From: Phlegmacium glaucopus
Taxonomy: Eukaryota > Basidiomycota > Agaricomycetes > Agaricales > Cortinariaceae
Direction of reading: 5' to 3'
NCBI GenBank assembly: GCA_015039465.1
Contig: MU130695.1
Location: 255,587-319,586, forward strand
Length of the DNA: 64,000 bases
Made by a program: the position numbers and the translations under genes. Shown piece after piece: positions 35,801 to 48,380 of this stretch (position 1 is the first letter of the stretch; each line of letters opens with the position of its first letter). Under the pieces are notes generated by a model. That model was not told the DNA's origin, searched no databases, and saw only the letters and a program-made list of their open reading frames with translations.

Positions 35801-37349
35801 TCTCTGAGCAATATATTTGCAGACAGTTGCTGCATAAATGAACAAAGTGCCAGACCTGTTCACAAGGACTTCAAGTTCAGTCTGAGGAGGCCAGTCATGT
35901 CTATGAAGCCAACTTTGGCCATCAATCAAGCAGGCTTTGATATAAAGTTCAATATCAGCCTTTACAATCTCCTGCTCAACCTCATGAAGGATGAAGTTTG
36001 AATGAGCCCAGGATTTACCAAAAGACTCCTTGAGCCTGATTTCTGGACGACTAGTGATGAAGAACTTGACTGGAAGCAAGGCACTGTGCTTTAAGATCAC
36101 AGAAAGCAACTCAGCCACAAGGGACTGGTCAGAGCACTCATCCAGAGCATCAAGAACAATAACTGGGACAACTACCACTTCTCTGGCATCTCTGTATGCA
36201 ACAGTGAGTGGTCTAACAATGAAATTCAGGAATTGTTTGCCAATTCTCCAAGATTTGCAGTCAGGATTGGCTTCCAGCACATCCAGGATGAGATGGGACA
36301 GAGAGGGAAGATACCCACTGACAGCCAACTGCAGGGAGATGGTAGGAATAATACAACGAACGTCGCTGGTATCAACCCGAAGATGAGAACAGAAGAAGGA
36401 ACCACCAAGGGAATCCATCTCTTCAAGAATTTCACTGAGTGAGTACGCAATTGTTGTTTTGCCGGTTCCAGCCATCCCATTGAGCCAGTATATCTTTGTG
36501 GTCGTATTATCACTTGCCCATGCTCGCAATGTATCAAGGATTGCCTTGCGAGTGTTCTGCGTACATGCGTTGCGTGGAGCGGGGGATGCTGCGTCGTATT
36601 CCACAAACTCGGCGCGTGGCAAGAGATTCTCACGTAGCGCAGTCTATGAACTATGTTTTAGCAAAGATAGTCCTGCTTTAAAACTATACATGCTCACTAA
36701 TATTTGAGGCCTCGTTCGTTCATTTCCATTAGCGCTGAATATATTTTGGACCTGACAAGATAGAACCGTTAGCAGGCAGATTGGTATTCAACGCTAATAG
36801 AATAACGCTTACGGTATTAGCCATAGTAATCGTTGCCTGTGGCATGTATACATTCTGAGCACCTTGCATGAAAGACATTGGACTATGGGTGTTCGGAGAC
36901 ACGTGCTGAATGAGCAGTAATTAGTGACAACGGTCGTGAGCACATCATGGATACTGACCATGGCTAGAGTTTCTGGTCCTGAGCTACTAGCAGAACCAAG
37001 TTGCCTGGGCAGAGTAGATGTTGAAACGGGTAAAGAAACGGGAAGGGACACCGTGTGTGTTTTCGTAGTCGCAACGGCTGTGGCATATTTGTGATCGACG
37101 CTGACCACAGGGAGAATGCGGGGCGGCAAATTACTTGAAGGTATAGGAGATTAAGTCAATAACGTTGGACAACAGAGATTGACTTGCTCACCTTGTTCCT
37201 AAATCTGGATGGTTACCAGAGGTTGAATCGACGACGATCAACGCTGGTGTAGGAGGGTGTGACAAATGGACATGAGAAGAGAGCTTCCCTTTAACATATT
37301 GAACAGCTTTATTTATACGATTGTTCTTAGGTGGTCTTTTGCTCGACAT
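32805..37349 (-). CDS. NACHT-WD40 NOD-like receptor (STAND NTPase)
   Basis: Fungal STAND receptors of this build (HET-D/HET-E type) act in non-self recognition. Six exons: 37349-37192, 37133-36959, 36905-36813, 36751-36698, 36643-35123, 35072-32805; introns 50-61 nt; about 1422 residues. Residues 1-160 are Ser/Thr/Pro-rich without an effector domain I know. NACHT: P-loop GMAGTGKTT near 216 and Walker B VIVLDALDEC. Then a helical region, and 14 WD repeats of 42 residues (about 740-1330), nearly identical in consensus (FSPDGMHIVSASDDHTARIW). Repeat 12 has a six-residue internal duplication (SASYDHSASYDHTARVW). The exon 5/6 intron (50 nt, CTAG acceptor) joins what otherwise look like two ORFs. 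The coding sequence is CpG-poor. Confidence 0.88.
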
Positions 37350-37665
37350 GATGATAGTCAAGAGAGAGCGACAAGTTGAAGTTGTGGCTGTACGAGTTTG
37401 TCCTTCCCACGGTGAAGTGCTCCAGCACATACTGTAAGCAGCATGATCATTACAGCTTATAAGTATGTCTATCCTTTTTTCCTTTTGTACGACTATTTAG
37501 GTTTAAAAATCGAAATTTTCTTTGCACCCACAGTGCATTTATGTTCATTCGAATCATCTCCTGGCCCTACTATTTTCCTTATCTTGTGAAAAACCAGATT
37601 GTAAGTTGTTTTCGTTTCCAACTTTCCAAGCAGAAGAAACTAATCAGGAATTTTTATAAGATGTT

Positions 37666-37905
37666 ATGTCTGAGTCTGAACAATCTTCCAGAGATATTGC
37701 AATTATCGTCGAAGCGATAGGATCCCATTATTTCAAGGAACAGAAGCCATCTGTCGCCGAAAACGAATTTCCATCTTCAAACGCCCACTGGAAAAGTAAA
37801 CTGGAAACCGATGAAGACCAAATTGAAGAAATCATTCTCAAATACGCGAGGCACGAATCACCACCACTCGTTTCTGCAGATGCTACTGATGAAGAAACGG
37901 ACTGA
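37666..37905 (+). CDS. Small acidic hypothetical protein
   Basis: 79 codons from ATG to TGA, Glu/Asp/Ser-rich (starts MSESEQSSRDIAIIVEAIG). It is divergent from the NLR gene, 317 bp away. No family recognised. A spurious frame is quite possible, though composition and codon use look gene-like and CpG content is normal. Confidence 0.3.
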   Translation: MSESEQSSRDIAIIVEAIGSHYFKEQKPSVAENEFPSSNAHWKSKLETDEDQIEEIILKYARHESPPLVSADATDEETD

Positions 37906-38613
37906 TTGTCAACACAGGTAAAACGCGTAAACGACACGTTGGCGTGCCATTGTCTCCGTTTGGCCTCGCGATCCCAAAGGAAAAGACATCACTAAATAGT
38001 CAGTTCCCGAGAAATGGCTCCAAAGGAGCCCAGATCTGGGGCGCGACCCTCTTCAACTTACCATGTCAGTCGTATCCCTAATTTCATGGGCCTAGTTACG
38101 TTCTCGTCGCCTGGAAGTAAATTGGCTGCCTGGATGAAGGCGAACGGTGAGGAGAATCTCCTTTAATTTGCTGAAAGCTTCCGCTGCTAATAAAACAAGC
38201 GTGTGCAGATGTTTTAAGAAGAGATGGTCAGCGGGAGTATGAGCGTTTGTGGAATTTAAAACAAAACAAGGAGCTGCCCTTAACTCAGGGCACGATGACA
38301 AAACATCGAGCAATTTCTCTTGGGTGATCTGAGCCTAAGGCGTACAAGGTGGGTAATTCTCTGGTCTGAGAAAGGGGATAAATTTTTCCCGGCTTTTGTT
38401 TGCACACGCACGCCAAAAGTCAACTAATAATGGCATTCTTGTTATCTGCGTAGCCTTCCACATTTTCAGAAGGAAGAACGTCACATGGTAAAGCCTAGCC
38501 ACTTCAAAAAGCAAAGTGCCTCACCGGCACCAGTATTAGTTCACACAGCGGTATACTGCAGTATATAAGCGCTTACCCGTCATAAATGCCCACGAATCAC
38601 CAATCATTTCGCT
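37906..38613 (+). promoter_or_regulatory. Upstream region of P450-4 with TATA-like box
   Basis: No gene supported. From about 38400 the sequence matches the upstream region of copies 5 and 6 (CATTTTCAGAAGGAAGAACG, TTCACACAGCGGTATACTGC). TATATAAG lies at 38562-38569, 45 bp before the ATG. Confidence 0.45.
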
Positions 38614-40750
38614 ATGATATTGGATAACACCGATCATTTGAAACTTGTTATTTCTCTCAGTCTTGGATTAATAGTCTATTTCTACTTCACAAAGAACAAG
38701 CGGTCCTCGCTGCCCTTGCCTCCTGGTCCCAAGAAACTTCCTCTCCTGGGAAATTTGTTGGACTTTCCGACAAGCAACGAATGGCTAAAGTATGCCGAGT
38801 GGGCTAAAGAGTTCAGTACGTTTCCAGTATTTCAGCATCTGCCAAATAATTGGCTAACTCCGTGGTAGACTCGAACATCATACATATCTATGCTGTGGGA
38901 AAAAACGTGATTATTCTGAATTCGTTTGATGCGGCAATCGATCTATTGGATAAAAGATCATCCATTTATTCCAGTCGGTGGGTCTGTTATTCGGGAAAGA
39001 TGTACAATTTTTAATCCCTCTCAAGACCGATATCTCCTATGCTCATTGATTTGTGAGCTATATAACTTCTTCTACCAATTTTGTCATTGAAATTGATTCA
39101 AAAGGATGGGCTGGGGATGGATGATGGTGGTCATGGTTTATGGAGAGCCTTGGAGAGAACGTCGACGCATGTTTCAGAAACATTTTCACCCATCAAATAC
39201 CCAATTTTATCAACCCATCCAGAGGGAATTCATCCGGAAAATGTTGCCCCGTCTCCTCGATGCACCGGTTGAATTGTTGAGTATATTGAGACAGTAAGTT
39301 GGTTCTCCTTTATCTTGTCAATTTTGGAATTTCATTTACTCAGCACCATAGGTGGAATGGCTATATCATTGTCATATGGCATTCAGATAAAAGAAACCAA
39401 TGATCCTTTTGTCAACCTTGTGGAAGAGGCTCTGAACAGTGTTGCATCGGCTGGAAGGGTTGGAGCATTCCTCGTTGATTTGATTCCGATCCTCAAGTAC
39501 GTTCCTGAGTTCATGCCTGGTGCTGGGTTCCGGAAACAAGCTCGGATCTGGCGAAAACTACAGGAAGACTTCAGAGAACGACCTTTTTTGGCATCAATTG
39601 AAGCTATGGTATCTTATTTGTGCATATCCCATTTACGAGTTGAGCTGATTTTAATTAACTAGGCCTCCGGCCAGGCTCGACCTTCACTCACATCAATGGC
39701 TTTGGGAGATGTCGACCAAAGTCGTGATGTTAATCATCAACGAGAAGTAATAAAGGATACAGCAGGCGTTGTATTTGCAGGTATTTACTCTAAAACATCA
39801 CTTAAAAATTACATTATGAATGCCACGCAGGTGGGTCCCATACGACTGTTTCAGCGGTCCACACATTTTTCCTCGCCATGGTCTGCTTCCCTGAAATCCA
39901 GATGAAAGCACAGGTTGAGATCGATCGCGTTGTCAGCGGGAGGCTTCCTGACTTTGATGATATGGAGGACTTGCCATATCTCTCTGCAGTTGTCAAAGAG
40001 GTTCTTAGGTCGGTTGCTTACCTCCAAAGATAAAAATACCCGCAATGACATGTCCCTGTCCCTTCACTCAGATGGCAACCAGTCATACCATATGGTAAGT
40101 TTACACCGAACTCTTTTCTTGGAGTTAGGCAGTAATCCTGTCTCAGGCGTCCCCCACCTTACCACTGAAGACGACGTCTACGAAGGATACCATATTCCCA
40201 AAGGCTCTATTGTGATATTCAATTCTTGGTGTGGATGATATTTCCACCATAACTTGTTAGGTGTTTCATCCTGATGAATGATATAGGGCAATGCTTCACA
40301 ATGAAGCTGAATATCCCGACCCATCCGCTTTCAAACCCGAAAGATTTCTCAAATATGGACAACTTGATCCAAATATCCGTGATCCTGCCGCGATAGCTTT
40401 TGGATTTGGGCGAAGGTAGACATGAATAGTCCTATTTATTAGGTTGTGGAACTGATCAAAGGGAAATATAGAATATGCCCTGGTAACCACATAGCCTTCT
40501 CCACTCTTTGGCTTACTGCAGCTAGTGTTCTGGCGACCTTGCAGCTTTCCAAGCCTGTGGATAAGGATGGTAGAGTGATTGAGCCTTCGCGTGAATATCG
40601 TGCCAGCGTGGCCCAGTGAGTTAAGCCACAGTCAGTTAAACTCGAGGTTGATTCTTCTGAAATAGCAAACCTTTGCCTTTTGAATGTATTATCAAGCCAC
40701 GCTTCAGTACGGCTGAGGGGCTCATTCGATCTGCAGCAGATTCTTACTGA
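38614..40750 (+). CDS. Cytochrome P450 monooxygenase, array copy 4 (His in the I-helix motif)
   Basis: Same 12-exon structure; 27-nt exon 3 at 39026-39052 (RPISPMLIDL). Intron 2 is two bases shorter than in copies 5 and 6, which supports its being non-coding. Anchor MILDNTDHLKLVISLSLGL; hinge [16 protein letters not shown]-helix segment [14 protein letters not shown]; ExxR KEVLR; KPERFL; heme loop FGFGRRICPGNH. The oxygen-activation motif reads AGGSHTT: the conserved acidic residue (Glu in copies 5 and 6, Asp in 1-3) is His, codon CAT. Next to it AVHTF replaces ATHTF. Otherwise intact. It may have altered catalysis or be an early pseudogene. Confidence 0.88.
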
Positions 40751-41632
40751 GCGATTCCGTCACTGTAGACTTCAATCCTGTTCATTTAATCAGTCAATGT
40801 GGTTGTTGAATATTCAGTCCCTACATAATGTTTTGTTCGGAGAATGTCTAATTACACTTTCCAAGGATGACATCGGAGCTTTAAGACAAGTTTCGATGAG
40901 AATTAGTTGTGTAACTTGCAAGGGGTATGCAAAAGCAGAGAAAATACGTGACCTTGATTTTAAATACATAGTAAATGACCTGGGGAATCCGAATCTGAAG
41001 TCAGTTTGTGGATACAGCAAAGTTATGCCCACTTTAGTATATTGTGGGAAAAAAATTGACCCCCCAATTTTTTCAAATTTTCCCAACTTCTCTCATTGCT
41101 CTGCACACTTTTCAAAAAAGGATTCCACCGTTGTGGACCCCAAATTTTCTTATTGGGTAGCTCAAGAACGACTCGTGGGAAAAGCTTCGCTTATGCATAC
41201 CCCTTGAGTGATGCGTCGGACATGCGTGTGACTGCTTTTGTTCACGTTGAACGCGAATTGTTAAACTTATGACTCAGGACCAAATCATAACAACCCCTTC
41301 CATTCACCTTGCCAATCGCTTGTGGAGTTACGCCCTTTCAGGCAGCGGTTTCCACCCGCGTATGGCGCACCCTTCTGAAAATGTCAAACAACTCTTTAAG
41401 ATCATTTCTTTGAGTGTTCGGCTGACAGGTCGTTTGCACACACGCCAGAAGTCAACTAATAATGGCATCTCGTTATCTGCATAGCCTTCCACATTTTCAG
41501 AAGGAAGAACGTCACATGGTAAAGCCTGGCCACTTCAAAAAGCAAGGTGCCAGTATTAGTTCACACAGCGGTATACTGCGGTATATACGCTTCCCCTTTC
41601 ATAAATCCCCAGGAATCGCCAATCATTTCGCT
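40751..41632. other. Intergenic region between P450-4 and P450-5
   Basis: Holds the copy-4 3' flank, a stretch unique here (about 40900-41210), then the block shared with 10970-11160 and 43920-44070, and the promoter of copy 5. The open frame at 40680-41207 starts inside exon 12 of copy 4 in another frame and is a shadow. Confidence 0.5.
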
Positions 41633-43764
41633 ATGATACTGAAACTTGTCATTTGTCTCAGTCTTGGATTATTAGTATATTTCTACTTCACAAAGAACAA
41701 GCGGTCTTCGCTGCCCTTGCCTCCTGGTCCCAAGAAACTTCCTCTCCTGGGAAATTTGTTGGACTTTCCGAGAAACCAGCAATGGCTGAAGTATGCCGAG
41801 TGGGCTAAAGAGTTCAGTACGTTTCCAATAGTTCAGCATCTCACAAATAATTGGCTAACTCCGTGGTAGACTCGAACATCATACATATCTATGCTGTTGG
41901 AAAAAATGTGATTATTCTGAATTCATTTGATGCGGCAATCGATCTATTGGATAAAAGATCATCCATTTATTCCAGTCGGTGGGTCTCAATTATTCCACAA
42001 AGATGCACAATCCTCAATCCCTCTGAAGACCGGTATCTCCTATGCTCAAAGATTTGTAAACTACATAACTTCTTCTACCAATTTTGTCATTGAAATGAAT
42101 TCAAAAGGATGGGCTGGGGATGGTTCATGGCGACCATGGTTTATGGAGAGCCATGGAGAGAACGCCGACGCATGTTTCAAAACTATTTTCACCCATCAAA
42201 CACCCAATTTTATCAACCTATCCAACGAGAATTCATCCGGAAAATGTTGCCCCGTCTCCTCGATGCACCGGTTGAATTGTTGAGTATATTGAGACAGTAT
42301 GTTGGTTCTCATTTATCTTGTCAATTTCGGAATTTCATCCGCTCAGCACCATAGGTGGAATGGCTATATCATTGTCATATGGCATTCGGATCAAAGAAAC
42401 CGATGATCCTTTCGTCAACCTTGCAGAAGCGGCTCTGAAAAGTGCTGGATTGGCTGGAAGGGTTGGAGCATTCCTCGTTGATTTGCTTCCGATCCTCAGG
42501 TACGTTCCCGAGTTCGTGCCTGGTGCTGGGTTCAAGAAACAAGCTCGGATCTGGCGAAAACTACAGGAAGACTTCAGAGAACGACCGTTTTTAGCATCGA
42601 TTGAGGCTATGGTATAGGCTTATTTATGCATACTCCTTTTATGACTTGAGCTGATTTTAATTAATTAGGCCTCCGGCCAGGCTCGACCTTCATTCACATC
42701 AATGGCTTTGGGGGATGTCGACGAAAGTCGTGATATTAATCACCAACGAGAAGTAATAAAGGATACAGCAGGCGTTGTATTCGCAGGTATTTACTCTAAC
42801 ACATCACTTAAAAATTACATTATGAATGCCACGCAGGTGGGTCCGAGACGACTATTTCAGCGACGCACACATTCTTCCTTGCCATGGTCTGCTTCCCGGA
42901 AATCCAAATGAAAGCACAGGCAGAGCTCGATCGTGTTGTCAGCGGGAGGCTTCCCGACTTTGATGATATGGAAGACTTGCCATATCTCTCTGCACTTGTC
43001 AAAGAGGTTCTTAGGTCGGTTGCTTACCTCTAAAGAAAAAATGCCCACAATGACATATCACTATCCCTTCAATCAGATGGCAACCAGGAACACCATTTGG
43101 TGAGTTCACACCAAGCCAATTTAAACCCTTTCTTGGAGTCAGGCAGTAATCCTGTCTCAGGTGTACCCCACCTTACCACAGAAGACGATGTCTACGAAGG
43201 ATACCATATTCCCAAAGGCTCTATTGTGATATACAATTCTTGGTATGGATGATATTTCCACTATAACTATGTCAGGCGTTTCATCCTAATGAATGATATA
43301 GGGCAATGCTTTACAATGAAGTTGATTATCCCGACCCATCCGCTTTCAAACCTGAAAGATTTCTCAAGGACGGACAACTCGATCCAAATATCCGTGATCC
43401 TGCCGCGATAGCTTTTGGATTTGGGCGAAGGTGGGAATTAATAGTCTTAATTATGAGGTCATAGAACCGATCACAGGGAATATAGATTGTGCCCTGGTAG
43501 CCACATAGCCTTTGCGACGCTTTGGCTTACTGCAGCTAGTGTTCTGGCCACCTTGCAGCTTTCCAAGCCTGTGGATAAGGACGGTAGAGTGATTGAGCCT
43601 TCCCGTGAATATTGTGCCAGCGTGGCCCAGTCAGTTAAGCCACAGTCAGTTAAACTCGAGGCTGATTCTTCTGAAATAGTCAACCTGTGCCTTTTGAGTG
43701 TATTATCAAGCCACGCTCCAATACGGCTGAGGGGCTCATTCGATCTGCAGCGGATTCTTACTGA
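41633..43764 (+). CDS. Cytochrome P450 monooxygenase, array copy 5
   Basis: The best-behaved copy for the gene model: 12 exons, 27-nt exon 3 at 42029-42055 (RPVSPMLKDL). It starts [19 protein letters not shown], lacking the NNTDN segment of its neighbours. C-helix segment [15 protein letters not shown]-helix AGGSETT, Exx[23 protein letters not shown], heme loop FGFGRRLCPGSH. The last intron (GTCAGT...ATAG) leads to [13 protein letters not shown] and SAADSY with TGA at 43762-43764. About 510 residues. Its block-mates are copies 4 and 6, sharing SREY and the ASVAQ-type tail. No defects. Confidence 0.92.
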
Positions 43765-44216
43765 GCGGTTGCGTCACTGTAGACTTCGATCCTGTTCACT
43801 TAATTAGTCGATGCGGTTGTTGAATAATCAGTCCCTACATAATGTTTTGTTCGAAGAATGTACTTTCCAAGGTCGAAATCGGAGAGCCACGACAAGTTTC
43901 GCTGAGAATTAGTTGTATAACTTGGGTGGTTGAACGCGAACGTTAAACTTATGGCTCACTGGCAAGACCAAATCATCGCAGGCTTCGCAGCCCCTTCCAT
44001 TCACCTTGGCAATCGCTTTTGTGCCAAACAATTCTTTGGGATCATTTCTTTGAGTGTTCGGCTGACAGGTCGTTTGCACACACAGGCCAGAAGTCGACTA
44101 ATAATGGCATCTTATTATCTGCATAGCCTTCCACATTTTCAGAACGAAGACTCCCCAAACGTCAAATTTACCGTGTGTGTAGACCCTGGCTACTTCCAAA
44201 GCTGCCTAGTGTGATG
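43765..44216. other. Intergenic region between P450-5 and the promoter insertion
   Basis: 3' flank of copy 5, a block shared with 41240-41480 (including TTTGAGTGTTCGGCTGACAGG), and the distal promoter of copy 6. No gene seen. Confidence 0.5.
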
Positions 44217-44517
44217 TACCAGGCCCGGAAGCCACGCCAAGCCGAGCCGTTTTAGGCCAGGCCATAGGTGACGGCTCAGGAATGGCTTTGGCCCGGCCCA
44301 GGATGGCTCGAAGCCAAAGCCAGCGGCTCAGGCCGTGGCTTTAGCACCACATTCTTTTTTAATAATTTGGAAAGAATGAAACTGCAAGGTCTGTATTCTA
44401 ATCTACGATCATTCTTCATTCTTCACTGCGATCATTCTTCACTATGATAGAGAATGTTAGCTTGGGCCAGGCCAAGCCAGGGCCGAGCCGCATTTGGGGG
44501 CTTTGGCTTGGGCCCAG
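44217..44517. mobile_element. GC-rich AGCC/GGCC-repeat insertion in the P450-6 promoter
   Basis: About 300 bp. GC-rich ends full of AGCC and GGCC words (CCAGGCCCGGAAGCCACGCC at the start, GGCTTTGGCTTGGGCCCAG at the end), with an AT-rich middle holding CGATCATTCTTCA repeats. The ends form an imperfect inverted repeat. The matching place upstream of copy 5 (GCCAGTATTAGTTCACACAG) lacks it, so it is an insertion placed about 80 bp before the ATG of copy 6, just before the shared core GCGGTATACTGCGGTATAT. Confidence 0.65.
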
Positions 44518-44597
44518 TATTTCACACAGCGGTATACTGCGGTATATTAAGCACTTCCCTCCTTCATAAATGCCCACGAATCACCAATCATTTCGCT

Positions 44598-46755
44598 ATG
44601 ATATTGAATAACACCGATGATTTGAAACTTGTCATTTCTCTCAGTCTTGCATTGATAGCGTATCTCTACTTCACAAAGAACAAGCGGTCCTCGCTGCCGT
44701 TGCCTCCTGGTCCTAAGAAACGTCCTCTCCTGGGAAATTTGTTGGACTTTCCGAGAAACCACCATTGGCTGAAGTATTCCGAGTGGGCTAAAGAGTTCAG
44801 TACGTTTCCAATAGTTCAGCATCTCACAAATAATTGGTTAACTCCGTGGTAGACTCGAACATCATATATGTTTATGCTGTTGGAAAGGATGTGATTATTC
44901 TGAATTCATTTGATGCGGCAATCGATCTATTGGATAAAAGATCATCCATTTCTTCCAGTCGGTGGGTCTCATTTATTCCAGAAAGGTGCACAATTCTCAA
45001 TCCCTCTGAAGACCGGTAACTCCTATGCTCAAAGATTTGTAAACTGCATAACTTCTTCTACCAATTTTGTCATTGAAATGAATTCAAAAGGATGGGCTGG
45101 GGATGGGTCATGGCGACCATGGTTTATGGAGAGCCATGGAGAGAACGCCGACGCATGTTTCAAAAACATTTTCACCCATCAAATACCCAATTCTATCGAC
45201 CCATCCAAAGAGAATTCATTCGTAAAATGTTGCCCCATCTGCTCGATGCACCGGTTGAATTGTTGAGCATATTGAGACAGTAAGTTGGTACGCACTTATC
45301 TCGTCAAATTTGGAATTTTCATCATCTACTCAGCACCATGGGTGGAATGGCTATATCATTGTCATATGGCATTCAGATAAAAGAAACCAATGATCCTTTC
45401 GTCAACCTTGCGGAAGAGGCTCTGAAAAGTGCTGCATCGGCTGGAAAAATTGGATCATTCCTCGTTGATCTGTTTCCGATCCTCAAGTATGTTCCCGAGT
45501 TCGTGCCTGGTGCTGGGTTCAAGAAACAAGCTCGAATCTGGCGAAAACTACAGGAAGACTTCAGAGAACGACCGTTTTTAGCATCGATTGAGGCTATGGT
45601 ATAGGCTTATTTGTGCATATTCCTTTTTATGACTTGAGCTGATTTTAATTAATTAGGCCTCCGGCCAGGCTCGACCTTCATTCACATCAATAGCCTTGGG
45701 GGATGTTGACGAAAGTCGTGACATTAATCACCAACGAGAAGTAATAAAGGATACAGCAGGCGTTGTATTCGCAGGTATTTACACTAACACATCGCTTAAA
45801 ATTTACATTATGAATGCCACGCAGGTGGGTCCGAGACGACTATTTCAGCGACGCACACATTTTTCCTTGCCATGGTCTGCTTCCCTGAAATCCAAATGAA
45901 AGCACAGGCGGAACTCGATCGTGTTGTCAGCGGGAGGCTTCCCGACTTTGATGACATGGAAGACTTGCCATATCTCTCTGCACTTGTGAAAGAGGTTCTT
46001 AGGTCGGTCGCTTACCCTTAAGGATAAAAATGCCTACAATGACATTTCCTATCTCTTCACTCAGATGGCAACCAGTCACACCATATGGTAAGTTCACACC
46101 GAGCTCTTTTGAACTCTTTCTTGGAGTTAGGCAATAATCCTGTCTCAGGTGTACCCCACCGTACCACCGAAGACGACGTCTACGAAGGGTACCATATTCC
46201 CAAAGGCTCTATTGTGATATACAATTCTTGGTATGGATGATATTTCCACTATAACTTGTCAGGCGTTTTTCATCCTGATGACTGATATAGGGCAATGCTT
46301 CACAATGAAGCTGAATATCCCGACCCATCCGCTTTCAAACCTGAAAGATTTCTCAAAGACGGACAACTCGATCCAAATATCCGTGATCCTGCCGCGATAG
46401 CTTTTGGATTTGGACGGAGGTGGGAATGAATAGTCCTATTTATGAGCTGGTGGAACTGATCAAAGCGAAATATAGAATATGCCCTGGTAGCCACATAGCC
46501 TTCGCGACTCTTTGGCTTACTGCAGCCAGTGTTCTGGCCACCTTGCAGCTTTCCAAACCTGTGGATAAGGACGGTAGAGTTATTGAGCCTTCTCGTGAAT
46601 ATCGTGCCAACGCGGGCCAGTGAGTTAAGCCACAGTCAGTTAAACTGGAGGCTGATTTTTTCTGAAATAGTCAACCTGTGCCTTTTGAGTGTATTATCAA
46701 GCCACGCTCTAAAACAGCTGAGGGGCTCATTCGATCTGCAGCGGATTCTTACTGA
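44598..46755 (+). CDS. Cytochrome P450 monooxygenase, array copy 6
   Basis: Twelve exons; 27-nt exon 3 at 45012-45038 (RPVTPMLKDL). Anchor MILNNTDDLKLVISLSLAL; hinge [15 protein letters not shown] (Arg for Leu). C-helix segment [15 protein letters not shown]-helix AGGSETT, Exx[15 protein letters not shown], heme loop FGFGRRICPGSH, end SAADSY. Intact. Closest to copy 5. The promoter carries the GC-rich insertion described above, which may separate it from shared distal elements. Confidence 0.9.
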
Positions 46756-48380
46756 GCAATTTCGTCAATGAGAAGTCACTGTAGATGATGGCTCACTTCG
46801 ATCCTGTACTTTTAATCAGTCGATGCGTGTAAATAATCAGTCCCTACATAATGTTCCGTTTGGAGAATGTCTAATTACACTTTCCAAGGACGACTGACAG
46901 CAAATCGGAGGGATTCTTTACAACAAGCTTCGACGAGAATTACTTACATGATGATTGAACGCGAACGTTAAACTTACGACAAGATCACATCATCATAACG
47001 CCTTCCATTCGCCTTGCCGATTGCTATTCGTGCAGTCACGCCAAAACGCCAAAATAATTCTCTAAGATATTGATGAAAGGTAGCGTCGGATCCTCTTGGT
47101 TCCGACCCGCACTGTTTCTCCAGGAGGATGGTCAGCCTCCGCTCCGCACATTGACGGGGGCATGTATTTGCCGCCTGGGTCAGTGGGGGTGTGAATGGCT
47201 CTGAGCCAATGTCTAGTGAAAGATCCATTAGAACAAATCACAGGTTAGAATAAACCGAATGATATACCCATGCCAAGAATAATTATATGGGCATTTGGTA
47301 GTCAAATAATCGCCTTTACAAAGCCGGCAAGAGACCTGATTGCTCCCCATGGTTTAAAGTATTACGCAACTTCCGGAACTTGTCATAAAATAGATAAAAT
47401 GAATTTGTTTCAAAAAAAGAAAAATGCACACTTTATTATTGACGTCTCTCTGCCCGTAGTTGTTGCTCGATTGGGCCCTGCCCTTATTTCTGCTATCAAA
47501 ACTTTGTTCGTTGCTGACTTCCTTCGACATCATGGACGACAGATTTTGGTAACGGTCCCTTGATGTGACGGGTAATCTGTCCACATCATATCGTCAGCAA
47601 GTAAACTTTGACTGTCCTGCAGCCGTACCTCGACCTTCTTGCCCTCTTCATCTAATGGTTGTCCAAATTCCACAGTTCAAGTGATCATATGGAAAGGACA
47701 TATATATGTAGTCATTTCTGCCTTTTTCGATGTTGTGATTGTCTGGGACAGGACAACTTGCATATCACTACTGTCGACATGACGCCAAAAAGGCTTACTT
47801 GCTAAGTTGACTAGATCATAATCCGTGTATTCGGAGTCGCGGTCATCCTCGAGGAACTTGAAGAAAAGGATGGCAATTCGATTGACTGGTCACTGGCAGA
47901 GACCCATTGTCTTCAGCAAGTGTCCCGTAGATGAGCCTGGAATCTGTCTTGTCTATCCTTCCTGTCACAGAATTTCAGTCCACTATGGTCAATGTGATAA
48001 AATTATGATGTCCCGAGCACTTACATCAAGGAATAGATTTGAAATATGTTGAATTAAAATGGGTCAGGTTGTTTTTACATCTCGTGTTACAGCATTGGCG
48101 AAAAAAAAGGGCGCCAAGCAAGAACATACAAAATACTTACATAAAGGGAGCGCCAAATCCGGAACAAGCTGCTGCAACAACACCTACGCATCGATCCAAA
48201 TGTGCCTCATGCGCGCATGGATACCTTATAAAATCGCCTATAAGCACGCTGAAGAACGGGCCAATCTTCCATTCCAACCCATTTCCTGCAACTCATCGCG
48301 ACGAACAAACCGGTAAGCAAAACTTACTATTACTATGCTGATGATTTCTTGACATAAATCAAGGTGCTGTAGTTTTGGAC
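46756..48380. repeat. Intergenic region with third copy of the dispersed repeat (about 47030-47640)
   Basis: P450-type 3' flank to about 47000. 47030-47640 matches 7010-7640 (phrases GAAAGGTAGCGTCG, GATATACCCATGCCAAGAAT, GGGTAATCTGTCCACATCAT). 47640-48380 has short frames only; the one at 48059-48316 (85 codons, MGQVVFTSRV) has no recognised relative and may be chance. Confidence 0.5.

Noticed and set aside
41978..42028. Coding extension of P450 exon 2 (SSRWVSIIPQ...)
   Set aside because: The stretch is a 50-nt GT-AG intron: copy 4 has a 2-base length change there, and skipping it yields the expected RPVSPMLKDL motif.
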